From Actinomyces sp. 432 (lineage in GTDB: Bacteria; Actinomycetota; Actinomycetes; Actinomycetales; Actinomycetaceae): a stretch of DNA of 64,000 bases. The stretch spans positions 2,790,001 through 2,854,000 of the forward strand of contig NZ_CP025249.1 of assembly GCF_009930875.1 (NCBI RefSeq). Direction: 5' to 3'. The notes below the pieces were generated by a model that did not search any database, had not been told where the DNA came from, and saw only the letters and a program-made list of their open reading frames with translations. This document shows positions 26,698-36,291 of the stretch, in pieces (within the stretch, counting starts at the first letter, position 1; the number at the start of each line of letters is the position of its first letter). A program made the translations under genes and the position numbers.

Positions 26698-27024
26698 CCG
26701 AAACGACCCGCTGCGCCCGGCCGAGTACGACCCCGCCGGCCCGAGAACGACCTCCACGCGGCGAATACGACCTCATCCGCCCGAGAACGTCCCCAGTGCG
26801 GCGAAAACGACCTCGTGGGCCCGAAACCCTCCACGATGTGGAGGGTGTGGGGCGTATGAGGTCGTATTCGGTCGGAGTCGGATAGTCGAGTACGACCTCA
26901 CACGCCCGAAAACGACCTCATCCGCCCCAAAACGACCCCCTGCGCCCGGCCGAATACGACCTCTCCAACCCGAGAACGACCTCCGCACGGCGAAAACGAC
27001 CTCGCCAGCCCGAAAACGACCTCG
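26698..27024. repeat. Array of a 13-bp sequence at 20-bp period
   Basis: The consensus CGARWACGACCTC recurs at 26698 (one base short), 26722, 26742, 26762, 26782, 26802, 26822 (degenerate), 26887, 26907, 26927, 26951, 26971, 26991 and 27011. Steps are 20 bp, except two 24-bp steps caused by the same GCCCGGCC insertion, which marks a larger duplication of the array. An inverted copy (GAGGTCGTATTCG) at 26858 and a CCCTCCAC/GTGGAGGG hairpin at 26827-26845 lie in the middle. The 20-bp spacing is close to two helical turns, suiting a protein-binding array. It is not CRISPR: gaps are only 7-11 bases. Confidence 0.85.
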
Positions 27025-27341
27025 CGCACCCGGCGACCACCGATACGCAGCAGTCCTCCAACCCGAACTCCACGCCCTCGAACCGGAAAAGCCGCCAATC
27101 CGCCCTCACGCCCGCTACCACGGACGCCGAACAGGCCGTGACGAGCCGCCACCGGTTCGCCGTTCGTGACGTCGCATTCGCGCCGGTCACGCAAGCATGA
27201 AGCACCGCCGCCGCGGCAAGGCGGCGAAGCCCTTACACCGGACGGCGGCAACTTCGTCATTCACCAATCGTTGACGCACGGCGTCGTCCGGGAAGCAGCG
27301 CAACTGTCCCACACACTCGGTTGCGCACGCGCCTTACCGCA
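27025..27341. other. Gene-free stretch after the repeat array
   Basis: About 300 bases with no supported gene, beyond the stop of the glutathionyl-hydroquinone-reductase-like gene. A GC-rich inverted piece near 27200 (CCGCCGCGGCAAGGCGGC) might terminate transcription. Confidence 0.35.
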
Positions 27342-28241
27342 TTACAGCCCGAGTGCGCTGCGCTCCTCAATACCGACCCAGCCGACACGTCCCTCCAGCG
27401 CCCGGAACCAGCGGGCGAGCGCGGGCCAGAAGGCGACCGACGGCGCCTCACCACCGGGGTAGTAGGCGCGCCCACCGTACTCATATGCCTGCACGGTGGT
27501 GAACAGGCGAATGTCACTACCCGTGGGAGCGGCACCGCACAGGAACTGCTCCACGGACACCACGGCGGACAGCGGCGGCACGTCCTGCACGGTCAGGGCC
27601 GCCTCGCGGGACGCCTCCATCTTGGTGGCGCGGGCCAGCAGGGTGTCGACGACGTCGAAGGCCAGCAGCACGCTGTTCGCGGCCGTCGTCGCCTCCTCGG
27701 TGTCCTTGGAATGGGTGGCGGTAGAGTGCGGACGGTTGATGTGCTCGCCGATCCACTTGTCCCAAGCGTCGGTTGAGTTGCGCCGGTCCAGGGGGTACAG
27801 GTCCGGTGCGCCGGCGCGGTGCAGCGGCTTCCAGGCGGTGGCAAGGTCGAAGAGCAGATCCCCGGAGTCGTCTACGACGACGTGCCCGGTGGTGGTGTCC
27901 ACCAGCGCCGGCACCGTAGGCGGCGGGGTGTATCCGGGGGTGCCTGCGTAGACCTCCGCAATCGAGGTTGCGTTCCCCAGAGTCGGGTCGGGCCCGGGCT
28001 CGCCATCGGGGCCGGTCAGCTCCCAGAAGCCGTCAACGCCGCGCCCATAGCTCCAGGAGACCGGGATCGCCTCCGTCAGGCCCAGCAGCCGCCGGGCAAT
28101 GAGGACTCTGCGGCACCAGGGGCAGGAAGCGGAGGCTACCAAGCGGTAGCGGCCGGCCTCGACTGGCAGGTCTCCTTCAGTGAAACGGTGCGAGTGGGCG
28201 ATGGCCATGGGTGCCTCCCGGAGCATGGAAACGAACGTCAT
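27342..28241 (-). CDS. Glutathionyl-hydroquinone reductase-like (Xi-class GST) protein
   Basis: A 299-residue thioredoxin-fold protein with catalytic SCPWCRR near residue 38. The family-typical WSYGRGVDGFWELTG, FDLATAWKPLHRAG-type region and YEYGGRAYYPGG are also seen. In other bacteria it reduces glutathionyl-hydroquinones. Actinobacteria lack glutathione, so mycothiol or another thiol is the likely partner. ATG 28205 (MAIAHSHRF) is an alternative start. It is a single gene. Confidence 0.8.
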   Translation of the reverse strand: MTFVSMLREAPMAIAHSHRFTEGDLPVEAGRYRLVASASCPWCRRVLIARRLLGLTEAIPVSWSYGRGVDGFWELTGPDGEPGPDPTLGNATSIAEVYAGTPGYTPPPTVPALVDTTTGHVVVDDSGDLLFDLATAWKPLHRAGAPDLYPLDRRNSTDAWDKWIGEHINRPHSTATHSKDTEEATTAANSVLLAFDVVDTLLARATKMEASREAALTVQDVPPLSAVVSVEQFLCGAAPTGSDIRLFTTVQAYEYGGRAYYPGGEAPSVAFWPALARWFRALEGRVGWVGIEERSALGL

Positions 28242-28364
28242 ATGGGCTCAAACCTATGGTGACCCCTGCACCGGCCTCCCGTCAGCCCCTTCACCGGAGG
28301 CGAACCCGCATTGTGAACTTGCCGTGCGCCGTACTCACCTCGGAGGCACCACCGCCGTCACTTC

Positions 28365-28422
28365 TACCGGTCTCGGCACGTAACAAGTGCCGGTCTCGGC
28401 ACGTAACAAGTGCCGGTCTCGG
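28365..28422. repeat. 23-bp repeat family, locus 1 (2.5 units)
   Basis: Units start at 28365 (TACCGGTCTCGGCACGTAAC then AAG), 28388 and 28411 (partial). GTGCCG and CGGCAC within adjoining units can pair. It sits between the GST-like gene start and the end of the ABC ATPase gene. Related units occur at 34457, 42329 and 54752. Confidence 0.85.
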
Positions 28423-28466
28423 TGGGGAGGGCGCGGGCGGCAGGTACCGGTACGAGCCGGTTCGGG

Positions 28467-30452
28467 TCAGGCAGCCCGTAGGCGCGCGGCGCGCCGGCGG
28501 GCCTGGGCGTCGGGGTCGGGAACCGGCACGGCCCCGACCAGCCGCCGCGTGTACTCCTCGCGCGGGTGGGCGAGCACCTGCCGGGTGGGCCCTGCCTCGA
28601 CCACCCGCCCATGAGCGAGCACCACCGTCCGGGTGGCCAGGGAGTCCACCACCGCCAGGTCGTGGGAGACGAACAGGCAGGCGAAGCCCAGCTCGGACTG
28701 CAGCTGACGCAGCAGCTCCAGCACCACCGCCTGCACCGACACGTCCAAGGCACTGGTCGGCTCGTCCGCGATCACCAGCCGCGGGTCCAAGGCCAGGGCC
28801 CGGGCGATGGCGACGCGCTGCCGCTGGCCGCCACTCATCTCATGCGGGTAGCGGTCCGCCAGAGCCTCCGGCAGGCGGACGGCATCCAGCAGCTCACGCA
28901 CCCGGGCCCGCCGCTCAGCGGAGCTATAGCCTCCGTGCACGAGCATCGGCTCGGCAATGGCGGCACCCACCGTACGGCGCGGGTTCAGGGAGGACGCCGG
29001 ATTCTGGTAGACGACGCCGGTGGCCCGCCGCGCGGGCAGGAGAGCGCGGCGCCCGGCTCCGGCCACCTCCACGCCGCACACGCGCACCGACCCGGCTGCG
29101 ATAGGCACCAGCCCGGTCAGGGTGCCGGCAATGGTTGACTTCCCCGAGCCGGACTCACCCACCAGGCCTAGTACCTCGCCCGCGTCGATGTGCAGGGACA
29201 CGTCGTGCACCGCGTGTACCCTGCGGCGGCGGTTGCGGTAGACGACGTCGAGCCCGCGGATCTCGACGACGGACTCGCCCTGCGGCTGCCCGTCGCCAGG
29301 GGCACCGGCGCTAACCGCCGCAACCGCGGCCCCGCCCGGAGGCGGCGCTGCACTCGACCTGCCCTCCTGCGGCGTCTGCGTACCCTCCACAGCCCCATCC
29401 ACTGCGTTACCCGCCGTGCCCTCCGCAGCATTACCCGCTGCGTTATCCGCGTTGGACCCCACGTCCCCGGCGCGCAGGGACTCCAGCCGAGGCACGGCTG
29501 CCAGCAGGGCGCGGGTGTAGGGGTGGCCCGGGTGGGCGAACAGCTCCCGGGTACGGCCCCGCTCCACAATTCGGCCATGCCGCATGACGGCGACGTCGTC
29601 GGCCACATCCGCGACCACCCCCATGTCATGCGTGATCAGCAGCACGGCGACCCCGGACTCGGTCAGCGAGCGCAGCAGGTCCAGGATCCCGGCCTGCACG
29701 GTGACGTCCAGGGCCGTGGTCGGCTCGTCCGCGATCAGGACCGGCGGGTCCGCGGCCATGGCCAGGGCGATGCAGGCGCGCTGCAGCTGACCGCCGGACA
29801 GCTGGTGGGGGTAGGAGCGGGCTATGCGCTCAACCTGCTCACCATCCCCCAGGCCCACGCGCCGGAGCAGCTCCAGCACGCGGGCACGCACCTGGCTGCG
29901 ACGCTGACGACCCACCGCATGAATGCGTACTGCCTCACCGATCTGGGCGGCGATGGTCTCCAGCGGGTCCAGCGCCGTCGTCGGCTCCTGGAACACGGTG
30001 CCGACCAGCCGCCCGCGCACATCGTCAAGCACCTCCCGGGATGCCCCCACCAGCTGCAGGTCCGGCGGGGCAGCGGGTGCCGGCGCTCCGTCCGCGGTGC
30101 GGTCGGCGGCGTCGGGGGCACGGGGCGCGTCGACCACGACGGCGGAGCCGGTAACGACGGCGGTAGGCGGGAGCAGGCCGAGGGCGCCCATGGCGGTAAC
30201 CGACTTGCCGGACCCGGACTCGCCCACCAGGGCGAGCACCCGGCCGGGCACCAGGTCCAGGTCGATATCGGCACTGGCGTGCTCGACCGTGCCGGCGAAG
30301 GACACCCCGAAGCCGCGCAGCGACAGCACCGGGACGGGCTCCACCGCGTCCCTGACCGAGGGCTTCGGCGCGTCCGTCGCCTGCTGCGCCGTCACGGCCT
30401 GGTCGGAGTCGGCCGTCCGCTCCCCGGTCGGCTCCTGCTCCCGGCCGCGCAC
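28467..30452 (-). CDS. Dipeptide/oligopeptide ABC transporter, fused dual ATPase (DppD-DppF type)
   Basis: A 661-residue protein with two complete ABC ATPases in tandem. Each has Walker A GESGSGKS, signature (QLSGGQLQR near 250 and EMSGGQRQR near 570), and Walker B (LIADEPTTALD, VIADEPTSALD). GTG at 30452 is used because it overlaps the substrate-binding protein's TAG. The longer open frame starts inside that gene. It powers peptide uptake as the last gene of the dpp-like operon. A Gly/Ala-rich linker near 330-390 joins the halves. Confidence 0.9.
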   Translation of the reverse strand: MRGREQEPTGERTADSDQAVTAQQATDAPKPSVRDAVEPVPVLSLRGFGVSFAGTVEHASADIDLDLVPGRVLALVGESGSGKSVTAMGALGLLPPTAVVTGSAVVVDAPRAPDAADRTADGAPAPAAPPDLQLVGASREVLDDVRGRLVGTVFQEPTTALDPLETIAAQIGEAVRIHAVGRQRRSQVRARVLELLRRVGLGDGEQVERIARSYPHQLSGGQLQRACIALAMAADPPVLIADEPTTALDVTVQAGILDLLRSLTESGVAVLLITHDMGVVADVADDVAVMRHGRIVERGRTRELFAHPGHPYTRALLAAVPRLESLRAGDVGSNADNAAGNAAEGTAGNAVDGAVEGTQTPQEGRSSAAPPPGGAAVAAVSAGAPGDGQPQGESVVEIRGLDVVYRNRRRRVHAVHDVSLHIDAGEVLGLVGESGSGKSTIAGTLTGLVPIAAGSVRVCGVEVAGAGRRALLPARRATGVVYQNPASSLNPRRTVGAAIAEPMLVHGGYSSAERRARVRELLDAVRLPEALADRYPHEMSGGQRQRVAIARALALDPRLVIADEPTSALDVSVQAVVLELLRQLQSELGFACLFVSHDLAVVDSLATRTVVLAHGRVVEAGPTRQVLAHPREEYTRRLVGAVPVPDPDAQARRRAARLRAA

Positions 30453-32173
30453 TACTCGCTCACTCCCAGCACCAGGTAGTTGGGGTAGGCGGGGAAGGGC
30501 GCCACGAAGAAGCCGGTCACCTTCGAGCCGTGCAGGAAGGAGTTGCGGCGGTTGACCAGCGGGACCCCGGGAACATCCTCGGCGATACGCCGGTCCAGCG
30601 CCGCCCACTTGGCGGCGGCCGCCTCCGCGTCGGTCTCCTGCAGCGCCTCGGTGATCAGCCGGTCCACCTCCGGCTCGGAGTAGCGGGAGACGTTGTGCCC
30701 GCCCTGGCCGATCTCGGAGGAGGCGTACAGGGGCTGAATGTTGGCGTTGGCCGACGGGTAGTCGGGGTTCCAGGACACCACGGTCAGGTCGTAGGTGGAG
30801 CCGTCGCCCTGGGTGGCCCGCTCGGTGTAGGCGTCGGTGGTCTGCGGGTCGATGGTCACCTTCAGCCCCAGCTCGGTCAGCGACTGCTGCACGGCCTGGG
30901 AGATCGCCAGGCGCGCCTCATTGTTCTGCGACAGCAGGATCAGCTCCGGCACCTCCTTGCCCTCCAGCAGCTCCTTGGCCTTGTCCATGTCCGTGGGGTA
31001 GAGGTCGTAGTCCTCCTGCCCGGGGATGCCCGGGGTGATGTAGGTGGTGGCGATGCCGGCACCCAGCTCCCCGCCCAGGGTGCGCTGCACGGCGGTCTTG
31101 TCAACAGCGTAGGCGATCGCCTGGCGCACCTCCGGGTCGGTGATGCGCTCGGTGTTGATCGCCAGGTACAGCAGCGGGCCCGGGTCGGAGGTGGCCAGGC
31201 GTGCGGACACGGAGTCGTTGGCACTGACCTGGGCCAGCTTGGACGCGGTCAGCAGCTGGGCGGAGAAGGCGTACTGGTCATTGCCTGAGTCGGCGATCAG
31301 CCGCTGGCTGACGGTGTCCTCGTCCTGCCCCAGGGAGAAGACGATCTCGTCAGGCAGGGCTGAGCGCACCTGGTCTGTGGCTGCCGACCAGTTCTCGTTG
31401 CGGGCGAGGGTCACCGAGTTGCCCTGGCGGTACTCCTGCACCCGGTAGGGGCCGGAGGCCACGGGCGCCTGGGCGTAGGTGGCGGGGTCATCGCTGGCCT
31501 CGGGCACGGGCGCGAAGGCCGGCAGGGACACGATCCACGGCCAGTCGCCGTAGGCGTGGTCCAGGTGGAAGATGATGGTGGTCTCGTCCGGCACCTCAAT
31601 GGAGTCCAGGTGCTCCCCGTCATAGGGGCCGGTGTAGTCGCCGGCGCCCGCCAGCAGGGTCTTGTGGTAGCCCAGCCCGCCGGACAGGGCGGGGGCGAAG
31701 GAGCGCTCGATGCCGTACTTGATCTGGGAGGCGGTGATCGGGGTGCCGTCCTCCAGGGTGATGCCCTCCTTGAGGGTGTAGGTCCAGGTCAGGCCGTCAT
31801 CTGAGGCGGTACCCGTGTCCGTGGCCAGGTCGGGTACGACGGCGGGTACGCCGTCGGCGGTGATGTCCCAGGTGGTCAGGCGGCGGTGCACCAGCGCCAG
31901 GGAAGTGGTGGCCAGGGACTGGCTCTTGGCGGGGTCCCAGTTGATGTCGGTGTCGGTGCTGAGCACGTACAGGGTGCCGCCGGACGCGCCCGTGGCGGCC
32001 GCGGCACTCTCAGCACCGGCGGAGCTGCGGGAGTTGGCGCCGCAGGCGGCCAGTGCCAGGGCCAGGCCGGAGACACCGGCCCCGGCCAGCAGGCCGCGGC
32101 GGGAGACAGCGAGACCGGTCTCGGAGCGCCGCGCGGAGGCGGGCTGCGACGTCGTCGGGCGGGTGGAAGACAT
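30452..32173 (-). CDS. ABC transporter substrate-binding lipoprotein, family 5
   Basis: A 573-residue peptide-binding protein. The export signal has a twin-arginine-like SRRGLLAGAG and lipobox LAAC. The mature part has the family 5 pattern: TYTLKEGITLEDGTPITASQ, IKYGIERSF, and DPEVRQAIAYAVDKTAVQR. The stop codon overlaps the ATPase start. It lies downstream of both permease genes with only 47 bases between, so it is in the same transcript. The likely ligands are di- or oligopeptides. Confidence 0.9.
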   Translation of the reverse strand: MSSTRPTTSQPASARRSETGLAVSRRGLLAGAGVSGLALALAACGANSRSSAGAESAAAATGASGGTLYVLSTDTDINWDPAKSQSLATTSLALVHRRLTTWDITADGVPAVVPDLATDTGTASDDGLTWTYTLKEGITLEDGTPITASQIKYGIERSFAPALSGGLGYHKTLLAGAGDYTGPYDGEHLDSIEVPDETTIIFHLDHAYGDWPWIVSLPAFAPVPEASDDPATYAQAPVASGPYRVQEYRQGNSVTLARNENWSAATDQVRSALPDEIVFSLGQDEDTVSQRLIADSGNDQYAFSAQLLTASKLAQVSANDSVSARLATSDPGPLLYLAINTERITDPEVRQAIAYAVDKTAVQRTLGGELGAGIATTYITPGIPGQEDYDLYPTDMDKAKELLEGKEVPELILLSQNNEARLAISQAVQQSLTELGLKVTIDPQTTDAYTERATQGDGSTYDLTVVSWNPDYPSANANIQPLYASSEIGQGGHNVSRYSEPEVDRLITEALQETDAEAAAAKWAALDRRIAEDVPGVPLVNRRNSFLHGSKVTGFFVAPFPAYPNYLVLGVSE

Positions 32174-32220
32174 GAGTTTGTCCTTTCGGGTGGATGACGG
32201 CAGAAGTGGAATTCGGGGGC

Positions 32221-33207
32221 TCAGACCCGTGGGTCGATGAAGGTGGCCACAGCGTCCATCAGCAGGTTCGCCACAATCACGAAGGCGGCGGAGACCAGCG
32301 TGACACCGGTGATCACCGGCAGGTCGGTGGAGCCGACGGCGTCCATCAGCAGGGCGCCGAGCCCAGGCATGGAGAAGACGCGCTCGGTGATGACGGCGCC
32401 GCCGAGCATGCCGCCCAGGTCGAGGGCGAAGTAGGTCAGCACCGGCAGGGACACGTTGTGCATCACGTGGCGGCCAATCACCCGGCGCTCGGGCAGGCCG
32501 ACGGCGCGGGCTGTGCGCACGTAGTCCTCACCCAGGTTCTCCAGCATCTCTCCACGCACCATGCGTGCGTAGACGGCGGCGGAGATCAGGGCCAGCACGC
32601 ACCATGGCAGAACCAGGTGCCACGCCCAGTCAATGGGACTGTCCGTCAGCGGCACATAGCCGGAGACGGGCACCATATCCAGGGTGAAGCCGAACAGGAG
32701 GATGCCGAGCAGGCCCAGCAGGTACGACGGCGTCGACACGCCAATGACGGTTCCAGTCATGATCGCCCGGTCCAGGCGGCTGCCGCGCCTCAGTGCGGAG
32801 ACCGCACCCGCACCCACGCCGATGATCAGCCACAGGACAGCGGCGCCGATCGCAATCGATGCGGTCACCGGCAACCGGGAGACGATCAGCTCCGTGACCG
32901 GCGTCGACAGGCGGAAGGAGTAGCCCAGGCACGGGGCGGCGCAGGTGATCGCGGAGGCGCCCGAGCCGAAGGTGCGCCCGGTGAAGATCCCGGACAGGTA
33001 GTTCCAGAACTGGGTGTACCAGGGCTGGTCGTAGCCCATGAAGCCGCGGGCACGTTCCAGGTTCTCCGGCGTGCAGGGCTTGCCGCAGGCCATGGTGGCG
33101 GGGTCAGAGGGCCACAGGGAGAAGACCGCGAAGGTCACGAAGGCGATGATCACCAGCACCAGCAGGGTCTGGGCGGTGCGGGAGGCAAGAAAGCGCAGGC
33201 GGTTCAT
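32221..33207 (-). CDS. Dipeptide/oligopeptide ABC permease (DppB type)
   Basis: A 328-residue inner-membrane permease with six predicted helices. The EAA loop EDYVRTARAVGLPERRVIGR couples to the ATPase. The N-terminus MNRLRFLASRTAQTLLVLV is the first helix, as in DppB. It overlaps the DppC gene by 4 bases. Confidence 0.9.
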   Translation of the reverse strand: MNRLRFLASRTAQTLLVLVIIAFVTFAVFSLWPSDPATMACGKPCTPENLERARGFMGYDQPWYTQFWNYLSGIFTGRTFGSGASAITCAAPCLGYSFRLSTPVTELIVSRLPVTASIAIGAAVLWLIIGVGAGAVSALRRGSRLDRAIMTGTVIGVSTPSYLLGLLGILLFGFTLDMVPVSGYVPLTDSPIDWAWHLVLPWCVLALISAAVYARMVRGEMLENLGEDYVRTARAVGLPERRVIGRHVMHNVSLPVLTYFALDLGGMLGGAVITERVFSMPGLGALLMDAVGSTDLPVITGVTLVSAAFVIVANLLMDAVATFIDPRV

Positions 33208-34205
33208 CGGGCCTCACCGGTCCTGGGGTCAAGGGCGTCGCGCAGGCCGTCACCGAACAGGTTGAAGGCGAGAGTCACCGTCAGCAGGGCGGCGCCGGGG
33301 AACAGTAGGTACCAGGGATCCGTGCTCACCCACGTCACCGCGCTGCCGATGGCGCGTCCCCAGGAAGGGGTGGGTGGGGCCACACCAACCCCGAGGAATG
33401 ACAGGGCCGCCTCGGAGGTGATCTTGCCGGGGATGGAGATAGTGGTGAACACGATGATCGTGGCCACCAGGCCGGGAAGGATCTGCGTGGTGACAACATG
33501 CCACTGGGAGGCGCCCATGGCCCGGGAGGCGCCCACGTAGGTGCGTGAGCGCAGGGACAGGGTGCGGGCTCGCAGGACCCGGGCGGTTGAGGGCCAGCCG
33601 AGAATCCCAATGATGGCGATCATCACCGGCACGCGTGGGGCGGTCGCGGGCACGATCGCGGACACCGCAATCATGAACACCAGATTGGGGAAGCCGAGGG
33701 TGATATCGGTCAGGCGGGAGACCAGCGCGTCCCACCAGCCGCCGAAGTACCCGGCGGACACGCCCAGGATGATGGCGATGACCATGGACAGGACGGTGGC
33801 GCCCATGCCGATCGCGAAGGAGGTGCGGGTGCCCTCAACCACAATGGCGAACAGGTCGCGCCCGGTCTGCGGCTCCACGCCGAAGGGGTGGGCGGCACTG
33901 ATTCCGCCGAAGCGGCCCAGCGGCAGCCCCGCCGCGTCCAGGGCGTCGAGGTCGTAGGTGTAGGGGTCCACGCCGAGGGCGCGCGTGATCAGCGGGGCGA
34001 ACAAGGCGACCAGGGTCGTCAGGATCACGATGCCGGCCCCGATCACGGCCGCCCGGTCGGAGCGCAGCCGACGCAGGCGGGCGCGCGCAGCGGAGGTGGG
34101 TGAGGCCCCGGCGCCGGGCGCGGCGAGGGCTGTTGGGACGGCGTCGGCGGGCGCCGACGCGGCGTCAGGGGGGTCCTGGACGGACGTGTGCACGGGGCAC
34201 CTCAC
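33204..34205 (-). CDS. Dipeptide/oligopeptide ABC permease (DppC type)
   Basis: A 333-residue permease with the DppC pattern. A cytoplasmic N-terminus leads to RLRRLRSDRAAVIGAGIVIL, then HPFGVEPQTGRDLF and the EAA loop TYVGASRAMGASQWHV. First gene of the operon. GTG 34205 is annotated; GTG 34193 is an alternative. The order C-B-A-DF is unusual but complete. Confidence 0.9.
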   Translation of the reverse strand: MRCPVHTSVQDPPDAASAPADAVPTALAAPGAGASPTSAARARLRRLRSDRAAVIGAGIVILTTLVALFAPLITRALGVDPYTYDLDALDAAGLPLGRFGGISAAHPFGVEPQTGRDLFAIVVEGTRTSFAIGMGATVLSMVIAIILGVSAGYFGGWWDALVSRLTDITLGFPNLVFMIAVSAIVPATAPRVPVMIAIIGILGWPSTARVLRARTLSLRSRTYVGASRAMGASQWHVVTTQILPGLVATIIVFTTISIPGKITSEAALSFLGVGVAPPTPSWGRAIGSAVTWVSTDPWYLLFPGAALLTVTLAFNLFGDGLRDALDPRTGEAR

Positions 34206-34543
34206 ATGGGCTCGGGAGCGCAGAGCGCTCGGAATGGATGGCGAACGGGTATGGAGCTGTCGTCAACGACAGCAACAACACATTCGCTCGGCCAGCATGT
34301 TAGGTGGTTCCTCCGGGGATCGGATTGCGTTCGGCACGCTCCGGAGAGCCGGTTCGACCGCCGACGCCGGGTGGCGTCGGGGCGAGACGCTAGCAGCGTG
34401 CTGAGTAGTTTGACGAGTAGCCACGGCATTGTGAGACCAGGCTCTCACCCACCCCAGCGAGTTCGGTAGACAAAACCACCGAGTTCGGTAGATATGACCG
34501 CCGAGTTCGGTAGCTATCACGCCGCACCCCGCCAGCGGCGGAG
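34206..34543. other. Intergenic region with promoter of the peptide operon and repeats
   Basis: Between dppC-like and pncA genes. It contains the 22-bp repeat units (34457-34512). AT-rich segments near 34265-34300 may hold the operon promoter, but no clear box could be assigned. Confidence 0.4.
34457..34512 (-). repeat. 22-bp repeat family, locus 2 (about 2.7 units)
   Basis: Minus-strand units TACCGAACTCGGCGGTCATA and TACCGAACTCGGTGGTTTTG, then a partial unit, with 22-bp spacing. They match the 23-bp family elsewhere at TACCG-x-CTCGG. They lie just downstream of pncA. Confidence 0.8.
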
Positions 34544-35130
34544 TCAGCCGACGTCGGCGTCGGAGGGGACGAGTTCCACGCCCGCCTCCGCCATGGCGGC
34601 GCGGGCCGCCTCACCCTGCTCGGGGCTGACGGGGGCAGTCAGGTCGGTCAGGACGCGTACCCGGTAGCCGCCTTGCACGCCGTCGAGCGCCGTCTCCTTC
34701 ACACAGTGGGACTCGGCCAGCCCGACCACGTCCAGGGCCTCGATGCCGTGGGAGCGCAGAACCGCGTCCAGTACGGAGCCGGTCTCGTCCACACCCTCGA
34801 AACCGGAGTAGGCCGCGGCGTACTGACCCTTCTTCACACTCACGTCCGGCGCCAGCCCCGCCAGGGCGGGGTGCAGCTGGGCCTCGGCCGTGCCGGCGAC
34901 GCCGTGCGGCGGCCAGGTGTCCACGAAGTCCGGGGTATCGGAGAAGTGCTCTCCGGGGTCGATATGCCAGTCCTGGGTGGTTACCACCAGCTCGTAGTCG
35001 CCGCGGTGAGCGGACGCGTAGTCGGCCACCCGAGCGGCGACGGCGTTGCCCCGGGTACGGCCAGGGCGCCTCCCTCGCAGAAGGTCGGCTGAACGTCGAC
35101 GATTATCAGGGCACGGCTGGCTGCGGTCAT
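34544..35130 (-). pseudogene. pncA: Nicotinamidase/pyrazinamidase, one-base frameshift
   Basis: Converts nicotinamide to nicotinate. From ATG 35130: ALIIVDVQPTFCEGGALAVPG with catalytic Asp, then frame loss at CCCC 35049-35052. One extra base continues AVAARVADYASAHRGDYELV, HIDPGEHFSDTPDF (metal His/Asp), KKGQYAAAYSGFEGVDE, and catalytic Cys in ESHCVKETALDGV. The restored length is about 195 residues, normal for PncA. All key residues are intact, so a read error is likely. Confidence 0.85.
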
Positions 35131-35180
35131 AGCGCCACGCTAGCCACCCTGGTGTCTTGACACAAGGCGGAGCGGCCCAG

Positions 35181-35300
35181 TGTCAAAATTGATGACAAAC
35201 GGCTCGCGCGACCGCGCGCACCAGCGCGGTGCCCGCATGATTTCGCCATTTTCAAGACCGTCAAGAACGTCGGCGCCCCCGTTTGTCATCATTTTTGACA
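35181..35300 (+). repeat. 120-bp palindrome-ended element, copy 2
   Basis: The left arm TGTCAAAATTGATGACAAAC is complementary to the right arm GTTTGTCATCATTTTTGACA with one mismatch. The core CCGCATGATTTCGCCATTTT has its TGA at positions 58-60. It overlaps the 3-prime end of the AbiEi-like gene, whose stop is at 35261. Confidence 0.85.
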
Positions 35301-36169
35301 GCCACGTGCGGGCGGCCGAGTAGGTCATCGCATGCGGCCAACAGGCTCCGGACCTCCGCGCCCACCTTCCCGAGGTGGACGTCCTTGCCGGTGAAACGAG
35401 CAACTCGATACCCCTGTCGGACCAGTTCCCGATCACGGGTGCGATCCTTAGCGAACTGAAAGTCGTCCTCGTGGTAGGTGTAGCCGTCCAGCTCCATAAC
35501 CAGGCGGCCGCCAACCAGCAGGTCCACCTCTCCCACACGCGGAATGACCACCCCGTCCTCGAAGGGGATCCCGGCGTCGTGCAACTGCAAACGGGCCAGA
35601 GTTTCTAGCGGGGAGCGCGCCCGCGGACTGGCCAGCGCCAGCCGCCGTAACGCCTGCCGAGACCCCGGGCCCCGCAGCAGCGCCGCAATCGCCTCGACAC
35701 TGGTATGTCCCCGGTGAAGGGCGGCGTCGCAGGCCATAAGTGGCGCTTCACGGTCGGGATCGCAGCGCAGGTAGCGCGCCAGCATGAGCGGCGCCGACGC
35801 CACCGGGAACCGAGTCAGGGGAGGCGGCTCAAGGGAGCCTTCAGCATGCAGCACCTCGCCTTTGAGCGAAGGCACTGTTCTGCCGCGAGGAACCGCCAGA
35901 TGCACCGGCGTCCACAGCCGCGGGCATGGGTACCCATAGTGCCTGGCGGCGTGCATACAGGTAATCACCCCGCCGTGGATGCGCGCCAGCACCAGGTCCC
36001 AGCCCACGCCGGGCAAACTCACCACCCCATGGGGGTGCGCAATCAGCTCACGTGCCTCGACCAGCCTCGCGACGTGACGCCGCTCCGTCCGATCCGGGTG
36101 CAAGTCCCGTAGCCGAACGGCGCCATGGCAAGCCCGTACCCGCACCAGAATGTCGTCATCCTGTCTCAT
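35261..36169 (-). CDS. AbiEi-type/DUF559 endonuclease-fold protein
   Basis: A 302-residue protein of the actinobacterial group that joins an AbiEi-like wHTH region (DDILVRVRACHGAVRLRDL, ARELIAHPHGVVSLPG) to a C-terminal VSR/DUF559 nuclease-like fold. The latter shows EVDLLVGGRLVMELDGYTYH and DRTRDRELVRQGYRVARF. Such genes are common, often with no toxin partner, and roles in defence or repair are suspected. Start ATG 36169. Its last 14 codons run into the 120-bp element, which may have replaced the native end. Confidence 0.75.
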   Translation of the reverse strand: MRQDDDILVRVRACHGAVRLRDLHPDRTERRHVARLVEARELIAHPHGVVSLPGVGWDLVLARIHGGVITCMHAARHYGYPCPRLWTPVHLAVPRGRTVPSLKGEVLHAEGSLEPPPLTRFPVASAPLMLARYLRCDPDREAPLMACDAALHRGHTSVEAIAALLRGPGSRQALRRLALASPRARSPLETLARLQLHDAGIPFEDGVVIPRVGEVDLLVGGRLVMELDGYTYHEDDFQFAKDRTRDRELVRQGYRVARFTGKDVHLGKVGAEVRSLLAACDDLLGRPHVAVKNDDKRGRRRS

Positions 36170-36291
36170 AGCCCGAGGCTGCGCCGGTTGAAGACGCCGC
36201 GCCAACCGCCCGAACGAGCTCTGTGAACTGCCCCCGCACGAACCGTGCCTGTGGACACCGGGCGCACCTGCCCTCCGAGCGCCCCTCAATG

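Noticed and set aside
26698..27024. CRISPR array
   Set aside because: The repeat is about 13 bp with 7-11-base gaps, contains an inverted copy, and no cas genes are nearby.
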